64,000 nucleotides of DNA from JARKPK01 sp964631235 (GTDB lineage: Bacteria; Planctomycetota; Planctomycetia; Pirellulales; Thermoguttaceae): contig CAZVZX010000020.1 of NCBI GenBank assembly GCA_964631235.1, positions 23,115 through 87,114 on the forward strand, written 5' to 3'. The position numbers were made by a program, and so were the translations under genes. Below the pieces are notes generated by a model, which saw only the letters and a program-made list of their open reading frames with translations, did no database searches and had not been told where the DNA came from. Positions 37,111-44,358 of the stretch are shown here, piece after piece. Positions within the stretch are counted from its first letter, which is position 1; each line of letters starts with the position of its first letter.

Positions 37111-38592
37111 ATGAGGGAAGAAAAGCATTTCATGGCACATCGCCGGGCATGTCCGACGGACAACGTTGCCGGCATCGTGCGGCTTGGCGGACGCTTGTGG
37201 GGCACGGTGTTCGCCATCGTGGTTCTTGCGGTGCATGGAATTGCGGCAGGGCTCTGTGCGGACCAGGCGGGAAACAAAGGCCTGGTACTTAAGTCGGGCC
37301 GCGCGCCCGGTGCGGTCGATCGCGTGACCGTCCAGATCGATGCGGCCGGCGACCGTCGCGGCGAGATTGCCTCGTTGAAGGCGGGGGCCGAAAAGAGCGA
37401 CAAAAAGACGCCGGTGGAGGTCGCTTGTTCTCTGGAATTCTTTGAGAAAGCTCTGGATGCCGCGTCAGCAGGCAAGGACGTTCGGCGGTCGTTGCGCCAT
37501 TATGCGAAAACTCGGGCGGAGGTGAAGATCGGCGACGACCGAGATGAGATTCAACTTCGTGATCAACGACGCTATGTGGTAGTCGAGTCTGCGCCGGCAA
37601 TCACGTTCTTCTCTCCGCAGGGGCCGTTAACGGTTGAAGAGTTCGATTTGCTCAAGCAGATCGGCGACAGTGCCTTGCTCGATCGGTTGCTTCCCGAGGA
37701 GCCGATCTCCGTCGGCGCATCGTGGCGGCCCGACGCGACGCTGGTGGCTGCGCTTTTCGGACTCGATGAAGTTGCCAAGCATGATATCACCTGCCGAGTT
37801 GCCGAGATCACGGACGCCGTGGTGCGATTCGAGATCGGCGGTTCCGCTTCGGGACGAGTGAACGATGCGGCCGGAACCATTGAAGTGCGAGGCAAGTTTC
37901 GTTTCGATCGTCGATTGCATCGGGTCGATTGGATGGGAGTGGCGGCCAAGATCCATTGCGACATGAGCGCGGTTTGGGCCGAATTCGACCTAGCCATTCG
38001 GGCACAAACCCGGGTGCTTCCCTGCGAATCGCCACCGGCCTTCGAGGAATCGAAACTTGCCGGGATGTCGTTGCAGCGGGCCCCCGAGGCGATGCGGATC
38101 GAGCATATTTCAGAGGCGAAAGACTGGATGCTTTTGCACGAACGCAGTTGGTTCGCAACGAATTATCATCCCGACGTGGCGACCCTTCGGCTTGTTCGCG
38201 ACGGCGAGTACGTGGCCTTTGCCAGCATCTCTCTGCTGCCGAAACGGCCTGCGGAACAAATCCCTTCGCTGAACGAATTTCAGGCGGATGTGAAAAAGGC
38301 ATTGGGAAAGAGCTTCGAAGAGTTGCAAGACGCCGGGCAATCGGTCAATCAGTCGCGTATGCGCGTGTTGCGAGTGGTTGTCAAAGGGCGGCTGGAGGAA
38401 TCGCCGCGACAGTGGAGATACTTCCACGTTACCGATCCGATTGGGCGTCAGGCGGTCATTGCGTTCAACGTAGAAGAGAAGTTGGCCGGCAAGCTCGATG
38501 GTTTCGACACCGAATTGGTCAACGGCTTTCGTTTCTTGCCGCCGGCGAAAGTCGAGCCCGGCGACTCATCGAGCGGCGATTCGTCCCAATAG
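37111..38592 (+). CDS. secreted protein of unknown function
   Basis: 493 residues from ATG 37111; a second ATG at 37132 (MAHRRACPTDN) is equally possible. A signal peptide or membrane anchor is present (about 24-50, GTVFAIVVLAVHGIAAGLCA). The mature part looks beta-rich; the last third (from about HERSWFATNYHPDVATLRLV to ELVNGFRFLPP) resembles in layout the PsbP/DUF1795-like fold, where a pattern of strands ends with a long helix and a GFRF strand. I do not recognise a named family. No cysteine pairs or catalytic motif stand out. It stands alone, divergent from the sigma gene. Confidence 0.75.
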   Translation: MREEKHFMAHRRACPTDNVAGIVRLGGRLWGTVFAIVVLAVHGIAAGLCADQAGNKGLVLKSGRAPGAVDRVTVQIDAAGDRRGEIASLKAGAEKSDKKTPVEVACSLEFFEKALDAASAGKDVRRSLRHYAKTRAEVKIGDDRDEIQLRDQRRYVVVESAPAITFFSPQGPLTVEEFDLLKQIGDSALLDRLLPEEPISVGASWRPDATLVAALFGLDEVAKHDITCRVAEITDAVVRFEIGGSASGRVNDAAGTIEVRGKFRFDRRLHRVDWMGVAAKIHCDMSAVWAEFDLAIRAQTRVLPCESPPAFEESKLAGMSLQRAPEAMRIEHISEAKDWMLLHERSWFATNYHPDVATLRLVRDGEYVAFASISLLPKRPAEQIPSLNEFQADVKKALGKSFEELQDAGQSVNQSRMRVLRVVVKGRLEESPRQWRYFHVTDPIGRQAVIAFNVEEKLAGKLDGFDTELVNGFRFLPPAKVEPGDSSSGDSSQ

Positions 38593-38855
38593 TCGGGACG
38601 CCTGAAGCCAAAGGCGTGATGAGCGCGGTATGCGGCGGTTCGGGGCGGCCGACTCAGCAAGCCGTTCGCGCCGCCGAAGCCAGCGTCCGGCCTCGGGCTT
38701 ATTGATCTCTGCGCATATGGTGCGCCTCTGCGTCAGCCTTGTTCCGACAGAAGCGGGCCTCGTATTGGCCGGCATTCTCTCATTGGCGGTTTCATGCCCA
38801 CGAACAAGCCGATCAAGCCGACGTCGGCCGGGCCTCTCTCGCCGAGGGCGCAAAG

Positions 38856-38890
38856 AAAAAGCCGCCCGTTGCCCGAGGCAAACAGGCGGC
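38856..38890 (-). terminator. orphan intrinsic terminator-like hairpin
   Basis: On the minus strand GCCGCC-T-GTT-T-GCC-TCG-GGC-AAC-G-GGCGGC followed by TTTTTCTTT. It lies 680 bp beyond the stop of the nearest minus-strand gene (FHA protein), with no gene in between, so it may end a long 3' untranslated region or an unrecognised non-coding RNA, or be part of a dispersed repeat. Confidence 0.5.
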
Positions 38891-39334
38891 CTTGGAATCT
38901 GGCCTCTCGTGGATTGCGACCGGATGCGTCGCTGCGAGACGAGCGAGGCTCAGGCGTGCTGCTGCACAAGCCGGAACGAGCCTGGCTCACGCTTAAGGGT
39001 TGGGCCTCCGTCGGAATGCCATAATCGAGAGGCGCGATTCCAATGTTCGCAAGTACTCATCGGCACATGGCGCGATAAGATTGAATTTGGTTTATTTCTT
39101 CAGAATCAAAACGCTCGAATCTAAAACGAACGACCCAACAACGGTTCGACCGGAACCAGCGAGCAGCGGACTGCTTCAATTCGCCGTCGCTCGATTCCGA
39201 CCGACGTGCCCCCGACTCGGCGGGGTGTTCGGCCGTCGTCGCGAGCGACCGCCCGGTGGCGATCAAGGCGGTTGTTCCGCCCATCGCCTCCTCTAATTGA
39301 ATTATAGGTCGAATCGCTCGGGAGAAGTCCGGAA

Positions 39335-39370
39335 ATTCGGCCGAACTGCGGAAAAACGGTCCGGGCAATT
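39335..39370 (-). repeat. dispersed repeat family R2, weak copy
   Basis: On the minus strand CCGTTTTTCCGCAGTT preceded by TTGCCCGGA resembles the R2 core. It flanks the R1 copy at 39382-39478 on the side opposite the better R2 copy. Confidence 0.35.
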
Positions 39371-39381
39371 GGGGCGGCCGA

Positions 39382-39478
39382 CAGCCCGTTGAAAACACGA
39401 CCACAACGAATTCAGCCCGCGAATCTCGCGGAAAACGCATACGGTCGCGAATCCAAGAACGACTTTTTCAATGGGCTG
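39382..39478 (-). repeat. dispersed palindrome-ended repeat R1, copy 1
   Basis: 97 bp. Ends are inverted: CAGCCCGTTGAAAA at 39382 and TTTTCAATGGGCTG at 39478 (13 of 14 complementary). The interior, read on the minus strand, shares with 44209-44299 the blocks AAAAAGYCG-TTCT, TGCGTTTTC, ATTCGC, GAATTC, TG and TGTTTTC in the same order and spacing. No coding potential. Confidence 0.75.
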
Positions 39479-39515
39479 CTCGTAAAACGTAGGTCGCGAG
39501 AAAACGTATCCCTCT

Positions 39516-39554
39516 CTCAAGAAAACCGCGAAAAACGGATGCCGGTTCAATCGG
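39516..39554 (-). repeat. dispersed repeat family R2
   Basis: Minus strand reads ATTGAACCGGCATCCG then TTTTTCGCGGTTTTCTTG, matching the R2 core TGAACCG..TTCCGTTTTTCGCGGTT. It lies 37 bp before R1 copy 1 in the same relative order as at 44171-44299. Confidence 0.65.
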
Positions 39555-39567
39555 GCTCAAGAGGCGA

Positions 39568-40386
39568 TCAATTTGGAACAGACGGATGGTCGTCGTTCTC
39601 GTCGGATTCGTCGTCATCCGCGAGAAAATCGTCGAGAGTCAATTCGTCCAAGGCCGGGGAGTGCGTTGAACTGGGCGGTCGGGCACCATTGGGAAGGCTT
39701 GGCGGCCAAACCGGGGAACCTGCGGCAGAAGACGCTGCGGATTGACTCGAGTCGTCCGAACCTTCGTCTTGACGAGGAGCCTCTGCCGGGTCGTCAACCA
39801 GTTCAAAATCGATGTCCTCGGCTGGTGGTTCGGTAGGTTGTTTCTGGGACGATTGATCGAACGCGAGTTGGCCTTCGGCAGCAATTGGGCCAATGCCTCC
39901 CGAGGCCGCAACCGAAGGTGCGTTGGACGCGCTCGATTCGCTCGTGGAAATGGGAACCTGCAACACGCGGGAGTCCAAAGCTGCCGGCTCCGACGACCAC
40001 GGCCCCGAGGCGACTGCGGGCGGGCCTTCCATGGCGGACGCGGTCGATTGCTGCTGAGCCCATTGCGGCGGTGGGACGGCCGAGGCATCTCCGGCAAATT
40101 CGTAAACCAGACGGAAGGTCAACGGGCCGACTGAAAAGTGTTGGTCGGGGAGGACCGGGGCCTCGATGATTCGCTGTTTTTCGAAGAAGGTGCCGTTGGT
40201 GGAATTCAGGTCGCGAACAAACACGAGTCCATCGACGGCGTGCAGCAGGCAATGCCGCCGACTGACCAGAGAATGGCCGATCGTCAGATTCGCTTCGCGA
40301 CTTCGACCGATGACAGCCGGCAGTTTCAAAGCGATCTCTCGCTGGTTGGCTCGGCCGCCGACGACAACCAATTTGACATTCATCAA
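39568..40386 (-). CDS. FHA domain protein with acidic disordered tail
   Basis: 272 residues. FHA domain about 1-95 with the phosphothreonine-binding residues in place: IGRS (G27, R28), SLVSRRHC (S42, R43, H45) and NSTNGTF (N64, G65). The rest (about 100-272) is Ser/Ala/Pro-rich and ends in a strongly acidic stretch (LDDFLADDDESDENDD), probably disordered. FHA domains bind phosphothreonine peptides, so this is likely a reader in Ser/Thr-kinase signalling, which planctomycetes use widely; no kinase gene is in this window. Start could be the first or second Met, one codon apart. Confidence 0.88.
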   Translation of the reverse strand: MMNVKLVVVGGRANQREIALKLPAVIGRSREANLTIGHSLVSRRHCLLHAVDGLVFVRDLNSTNGTFFEKQRIIEAPVLPDQHFSVGPLTFRLVYEFAGDASAVPPPQWAQQQSTASAMEGPPAVASGPWSSEPAALDSRVLQVPISTSESSASNAPSVAASGGIGPIAAEGQLAFDQSSQKQPTEPPAEDIDFELVDDPAEAPRQDEGSDDSSQSAASSAAGSPVWPPSLPNGARPPSSTHSPALDELTLDDFLADDDESDENDDHPSVPN

Positions 40387-41195
40387 TCGCAGCCCTCAGG
40401 CCCGCGAACTACGGCCTTCAACGGTTTTTCCATCATCGTAAACGACCGACAAAGTGCTCGGCCGATTGGTATCGCGTGATTTCGGCATCACGTCATTCTT
40501 CGCGCCTTCCGGCCACTCCGGAATCGCATTTCTGAACTAAGCGACTCAAAAAACGTCTTTTCGGCAGCGCTCAAGAGGGGCATCGCCGGGAATCACTCGG
40601 GCGAGAGTCTATTGTAATCGATCGGTGTGCGAAAATCCTGTTTTCCGCTTTGCAATTGCCCGGGCCACGGGCGAATCGCCCCAGCAAACGCGGGGGCAAA
40701 CCGGCGCAGGTCTTCTCGCGAATCGCCGGGCTCTTTTTCATTCCGAAGAGAGGGGAGGCAGATTCTCCGCGGTTTTCGAAAGGCAGGCAAGGACCATTCA
40801 ATTGTTCAGGGGTGAGGTGCGGAAAAGACGGATTACACGGGGTTTTCGATCTGGATAGAGTCGGCCTGATCAGCCGATAACCGAAAAGGTGCGGTGCGTG
40901 GTTTGCTAGCGACGATTTCGGAGCGAAACGAATTTGATCGCTGGCTGGGCTGGCGCTAAAGCCACCGCGTCGCCGGGAATAAGCCGTTGTGACGTAAGGA
41001 GAACTCGACTCGATCCGCACGCACCGTTTGGGCGTCGCTGAGTTCATGTTGGTGTATAAAGCGTTGTATTGTAATAGGTTGCTGCCAACGCCACATTCGA
41101 AGCATCAAATCGACCCCGCCACCGAAATGCCCCGGGGACTGATCCTCTGAGCGGTTCGGGTTGGGGGAACGATTTCTTTTTTGGGGGGGTGCGTC
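40387..41195. other. intergenic region between FHA and small secreted protein genes
   Basis: 809 bp; frames present are not protein-like. The 41048-41090 stretch (TATAAAG, TTGTATTGTAATAGG) is AT-rich and may be promoter sequence for the plus-strand gene at 41196. A fragment CTCCGCGGTTTTCG at 40767-40780 could be an R2 remnant. Confidence 0.5.
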
Positions 41196-41843
41196 ATGCC
41201 GATTTCGAACCACTTCGGCCGAAATCACGCCGGTTTGGCACACGATCCGTTGGTGAAGCGTGTGTGTCGCTTCGTTGGTTTGAAGTTCGGTCGGCAATCG
41301 TTGCTCACGTCGTTGGGCTGTTGGGCGTTCGGGCTGGTGGTCGCGTCTGGTGCCGCCATCGCCGGCGACGGAGTGCTGTGCGAACTAATCGGCAAAGACT
41401 TCTGCCGCAGAAATTCGTGGCCGTATCCCCATATTTGCCAAGATATTGCGTCTGTTCGATCTCCCTTGGTCGTGCAGGTGGCGAACGGTTGGGAACGGCA
41501 GAATCTGTTGGCCGATCACTACTTCGATCCCATCACGCAGCAGCTTAACGAGGCCGGTCGGCGCAAGGTGCAATGGATTCTTCTCGACGCACCTGAGGAG
41601 CGACGCATTGTGTTTGTTCATCGAACGATTTCAGTGGACGAGACAAACCAACGTGTCGCTGCGGTTCGCAACTACATGGCTGAGTTGGGGCCTGGCGCAC
41701 CTACGGCCAGCGTTGTGGTCTCCACGATTCCTGCGGACGGTACTTCCGCCGCCCGTGTGGATTGGGTGAACCGTAAGTTCATCACGGTTCTTCCGGAGCC
41801 GAAGCTTCCTGAGGTCAAACAACCGGGCGATACGGGAAAGTAG
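41196..41843 (+). CDS. conserved secreted/membrane-anchored hypothetical protein
   Basis: 215 residues from ATG 41196, preceded by GGGGGGTG. A hydrophobic segment at about 35-57 suggests a signal peptide or anchor with a long basic N-region. The mature part contains ICQDI, NGWERQNLLADHYFDP and LNEAGRRKVQWIL, then RRIVFVHR. I recall this arrangement from lineage hypothetical proteins but know no function; four Cys in the 62-81 region may form disulfides. The C-terminus is Pro/Lys-rich. Monocistronic. Confidence 0.75.
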   Translation: MPISNHFGRNHAGLAHDPLVKRVCRFVGLKFGRQSLLTSLGCWAFGLVVASGAAIAGDGVLCELIGKDFCRRNSWPYPHICQDIASVRSPLVVQVANGWERQNLLADHYFDPITQQLNEAGRRKVQWILLDAPEERRIVFVHRTISVDETNQRVAAVRNYMAELGPGAPTASVVVSTIPADGTSAARVDWVNRKFITVLPEPKLPEVKQPGDTGK

Positions 41844-42683
41844 GCGGGAATGGGCAGGACAGGCAAGACGGGAGGGCAAGTTCGGGAGAATTGGGTCCAC
41901 ATCGACTGGCATAAATAACCACTCTGCGAATGTTTGCAATACGGGAGAGTCGCGACTCGATCTAGTCAACGGCAATGCACAACGACCGTGATTGAATTTG
42001 ACGGAAGATTGCCGGACACCAATCTAACCTGATCAGCCGTCTCAAGCCCTGGAGGGCCACGCTCCGTCGTCGCCGGGAATCGGCGAAACGGACGCGACGA
42101 AGACCGAGAGCGCGGACGCGACAGAGCGCTTACGCGACAGAGGGCGTCCCTCCAAAGATGACGCGACACGAACAGCGGGCAAAACGACTCGCGTCATCAA
42201 GCCCTTTTCATCGCTTCCGCCAATTGTCCCGACGCGAGATTTTCCCTGCTCCTCCGTCCGGCTGAAATTCTGCCTGTATTGTTCTTTTGGACGAAATCTT
42301 TTCGCTTTGGTCGTGTTCGTCGCGACGAATTCGCCAATGCTCGCAGACTGCGTCTGGGGGGCAATTCACGAGTCGGCGGACTCGGGTGTGTTGTGCTGCG
42401 ATGGCATCGCCGGCGTGTACCCGGCAAAATCGTTACATCTTGCCGAATCGGTTTTAGTTCACGCGCGGATCGGCCGATTCTTAGACTGACGGCTTGAGCA
42501 TGCCAGAGCGAGCGGTCGCTTCGCGCCAATCGAGCTTTGGTCGAATCAGCCGGAGCGGGGCAACTCGCGAAGGTCGGCCCGGTCGATCGCCGGTGTTTCT
42601 TTCAAGCTGCTCGATCGCGCAAGAAGCTCACGCAAGTTGTTGGTGGAGACTGGCGCCCGAGCGGACGCCGGCAGAAGAGTCGG
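41844..42683. other. intergenic region containing an inverted-repeat-flanked element
   Basis: 840 bp without a supported gene. Contains repeat element R3 (42051-42153). A 60-codon frame at 42307-42489 (TTG start) has a protein-like look but no recognised similarity; left uncalled. A frame open from 42537 continues into the TPR gene. Confidence 0.5.
42051..42153. repeat. inverted-repeat-flanked element R3
   Basis: About 103 bp bounded by GGAGGGCCACGCTCCGTCG (42051-42069) and CGACAGAGGGCGTCCCTCC (42135-42153), complementary at 15 of 19 positions. The interior is made of repeated GACGCGAC(A/G)(A)GA words. No coding potential; looks like a small palindromic intergenic element. Only one copy in this window. 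Confidence 0.55.
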
Positions 42684-44024
42684 TTGAGGTGCCCGTTGAT
42701 TCGCCTGAGCGTCTTATTACTGAATGCGTTCGTGGTGGCGACATTGGTCGCATCACCCGCGTCGCTCGCTGCCCAGGAGAAGAAAACGCTTTCTGACTCG
42801 TTCAAAGGCGGAATGGACAAGCTGTTCGGCAAGAAGGAGCCGCCGCCTGAACGACTCGACAACTCACTTTCTCTCACTTCGCCGGCCAAGCCGAGCGTCG
42901 GAGTCTATGTAGCTGTTGCGCGGTTGTATGAACAGCATGGCAAGTGGGATCTTGCCGAGCAGCAGTACAACCAGGCGCTTCGGACGCAGCCGAACGATAT
43001 GGCGGCTTTGCTGGGCTACGCCGGGCTCAAAGAAAAGACGGGCAAGTCCGACGAAGCGCAACGTCTGTATCAGAAGGCCGTCGAGCTATTTCCGAACGAA
43101 CCGGCGGTTCACAACAACCTCGGGCTCTTTCTCGCTCGTCGGAACCAACATGCGGAAGCGGCGCGCGCGTTGGCCCGGGCCGTCGCACTGCAGCCGCAGA
43201 ATCCATTGTACCGGAACAACCTGGCAACCGTGCTTGTCGAGATGAATCGGGTTCCCGAAGCCTACTCGCACTTGAAGGCCGCCCACGGGGAGGCCGGTGC
43301 GTATTACAACTTGGGTTATCTGCTTCAGAAGAAGGGGAATACGCAGGAGGCGATCGGCTATTTCGCCGCAGCGCTTCGGGCCGACCCGAGCATGACGCCT
43401 GCGCAACAATGGCTGGTGAAGCTCCAGGACGCCCAATCGTTACCGCAATATGCGGGGCAGGGGCGGGCGAACGCTCCTGCCGATCGACTGTCGCCATCGG
43501 TTGCGGGGCCTACCGCGTCCATGGCGCGCGCATCGCACACTGTCGCGGATCCGGGGTATTCGGCGGTTGGTGGAAGTCAGTCGCCACCGCTTTCGGGAGG
43601 TTGGGGGGCTTCTGTCAATGCGGCTGGTGCTGGCGGCCAGTCGTCGGCGATGGCTGTTCAACCGACTTATGCTCCGTCGGCGCCTCTGCCCCCGGCATCG
43701 CAAAATTCGGCGGCATTTCGACCGTCGCCGAATCAGCCGGAACAGGCGACGGCGGGTCTATCGGGGGCGGAATCGGTGCAGCGCGACAGCGGCCCTGCCG
43801 TGCCCGCAGTTCATGCTCCGCTGCGGCTGAGTCCGCGAACGCCATCTGAGTTGGCCCCGTTGCCTCCGGCGCGATCGCAGGCGGTTCCTTCAGAAAGCGG
43901 GAACTTTGGGCCGACCGGGGCTGCGTCGCAACACGTCGGTTCCTCGAAGGCTGACAACTTGCCTTCCGCTCCTTTGCCTCCCGGCGACCCGAGCCGGATG
44001 CAACGTCTTCCACTCGTTCGTTAA
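42684..44024 (+). CDS. secreted TPR protein with Pro/Ser/Ala-rich C-terminus
   Basis: 446 residues if the TTG at 42684 is used (AGAAGAG 5 nt upstream); this places a clean signal peptide (RLSVLLLNAFVVATLVASPASLAAQ) at the start. The frame is open back to 42537, so a longer form cannot be excluded. Residues about 70-265 are TPR units (VAVARLYEQHGKWDLAEQQY, ALLGYAGLKEKTGKSDEAQ, VHNNLGLFLARRNQHAEAA, AYYNLGYLLQKKGNTQEA). The remainder is low-complexity and presumably disordered. Probably a periplasmic scaffold; partners unknown. Confidence 0.8.
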   Translation: MRCPLIRLSVLLLNAFVVATLVASPASLAAQEKKTLSDSFKGGMDKLFGKKEPPPERLDNSLSLTSPAKPSVGVYVAVARLYEQHGKWDLAEQQYNQALRTQPNDMAALLGYAGLKEKTGKSDEAQRLYQKAVELFPNEPAVHNNLGLFLARRNQHAEAARALARAVALQPQNPLYRNNLATVLVEMNRVPEAYSHLKAAHGEAGAYYNLGYLLQKKGNTQEAIGYFAAALRADPSMTPAQQWLVKLQDAQSLPQYAGQGRANAPADRLSPSVAGPTASMARASHTVADPGYSAVGGSQSPPLSGGWGASVNAAGAGGQSSAMAVQPTYAPSAPLPPASQNSAAFRPSPNQPEQATAGLSGAESVQRDSGPAVPAVHAPLRLSPRTPSELAPLPPARSQAVPSESGNFGPTGAASQHVGSSKADNLPSAPLPPGDPSRMQRLPLVR

Positions 44025-44170
44025 GGCTCTGTCCAATTCCCGGGGCGAGCTTCGGTTCTGCTTTGCATCTCAGTCGTGCAGCCTTGCTATTGCGCTGCTT
44101 CTCCGATCAATTGCCAGTGGCGCATATGCTGGCCGTTGCCGCATCAGTCTGCCGATTCCGTGCAATCCGG

Positions 44171-44205
44171 GCTTGAACCGTCTTCCGTCGTTCGCGGTTT
44201 TCTCG
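44171..44205 (+). repeat. dispersed repeat family R2
   Basis: CTTGAACCG-TCTTCCG-TCGTTCGCGGTTTTCTCGG matches the R2 core. Directly followed by R1 copy 2. Confidence 0.6.
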
Positions 44206-44208
44206 GCG

Positions 44209-44299
44209 GCCCGTTGAAAAAGCCGATTCTGTAGCGGAGGTGTGCGTTTTCTACAAAATTCGCAGGCGGAATTCCCTGAAATCCTGTTTTTCGACGGGC
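44209..44299 (+). repeat. dispersed palindrome-ended repeat R1, copy 2
   Basis: 91 bp bounded by GCCCGTTGAAAAA and TTTTTCGACGGGC (12 of 13 complementary). Interior matches R1 copy 1 at 39382-39478 read on the opposite strand. Confidence 0.75.
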
Positions 44300-44346
44300 T
44301 GTTCGGTAGTCATGCGGGGGCGGTCGCTGCGCCGTTGTCGGCGGAC

Positions 44347-44352
44347 TATAAT
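44347..44352 (+). promoter_or_regulatory. -10 box positioned for a leaderless transcript
   Basis: TATAAT whose last base is 7 nt before the ATG at 44359, so a normal start point would fall on or next to the A of the ATG. No ribosome site precedes the gene. No good -35 box was found at the expected distance. Confidence 0.5.
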
Positions 44353-44358
44353 GACGGC

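Larger units (their letters stand above)
38593..39567. other. long non-coding region with palindromic repeats and a minus-strand terminator-like hairpin
   Basis: 975 bp; no supported gene on either strand. Holds a strong hairpin plus U-run on the minus strand (38856-38890), R1 copy 39382-39478 and R2 copies at 39516-39554 and, weakly, 39335-39370. Confidence 0.6.
44025..44358. other. intergenic region filled by repeats R2 and R1
   Basis: 334 bp. R2 copy at 44171-44205 and R1 copy at 44209-44299 abut each other, followed by a TATAAT box at 44347-44352 immediately before the next gene. Confidence 0.65.

Noticed and set aside
39057..39284. Small minus-strand frame with GAGGAGG before an ATG at 39284
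   Set aside because: The ribosome site is good, but the 75-residue product looks random and overlaps no known family; kept only as a hint for a transcript.
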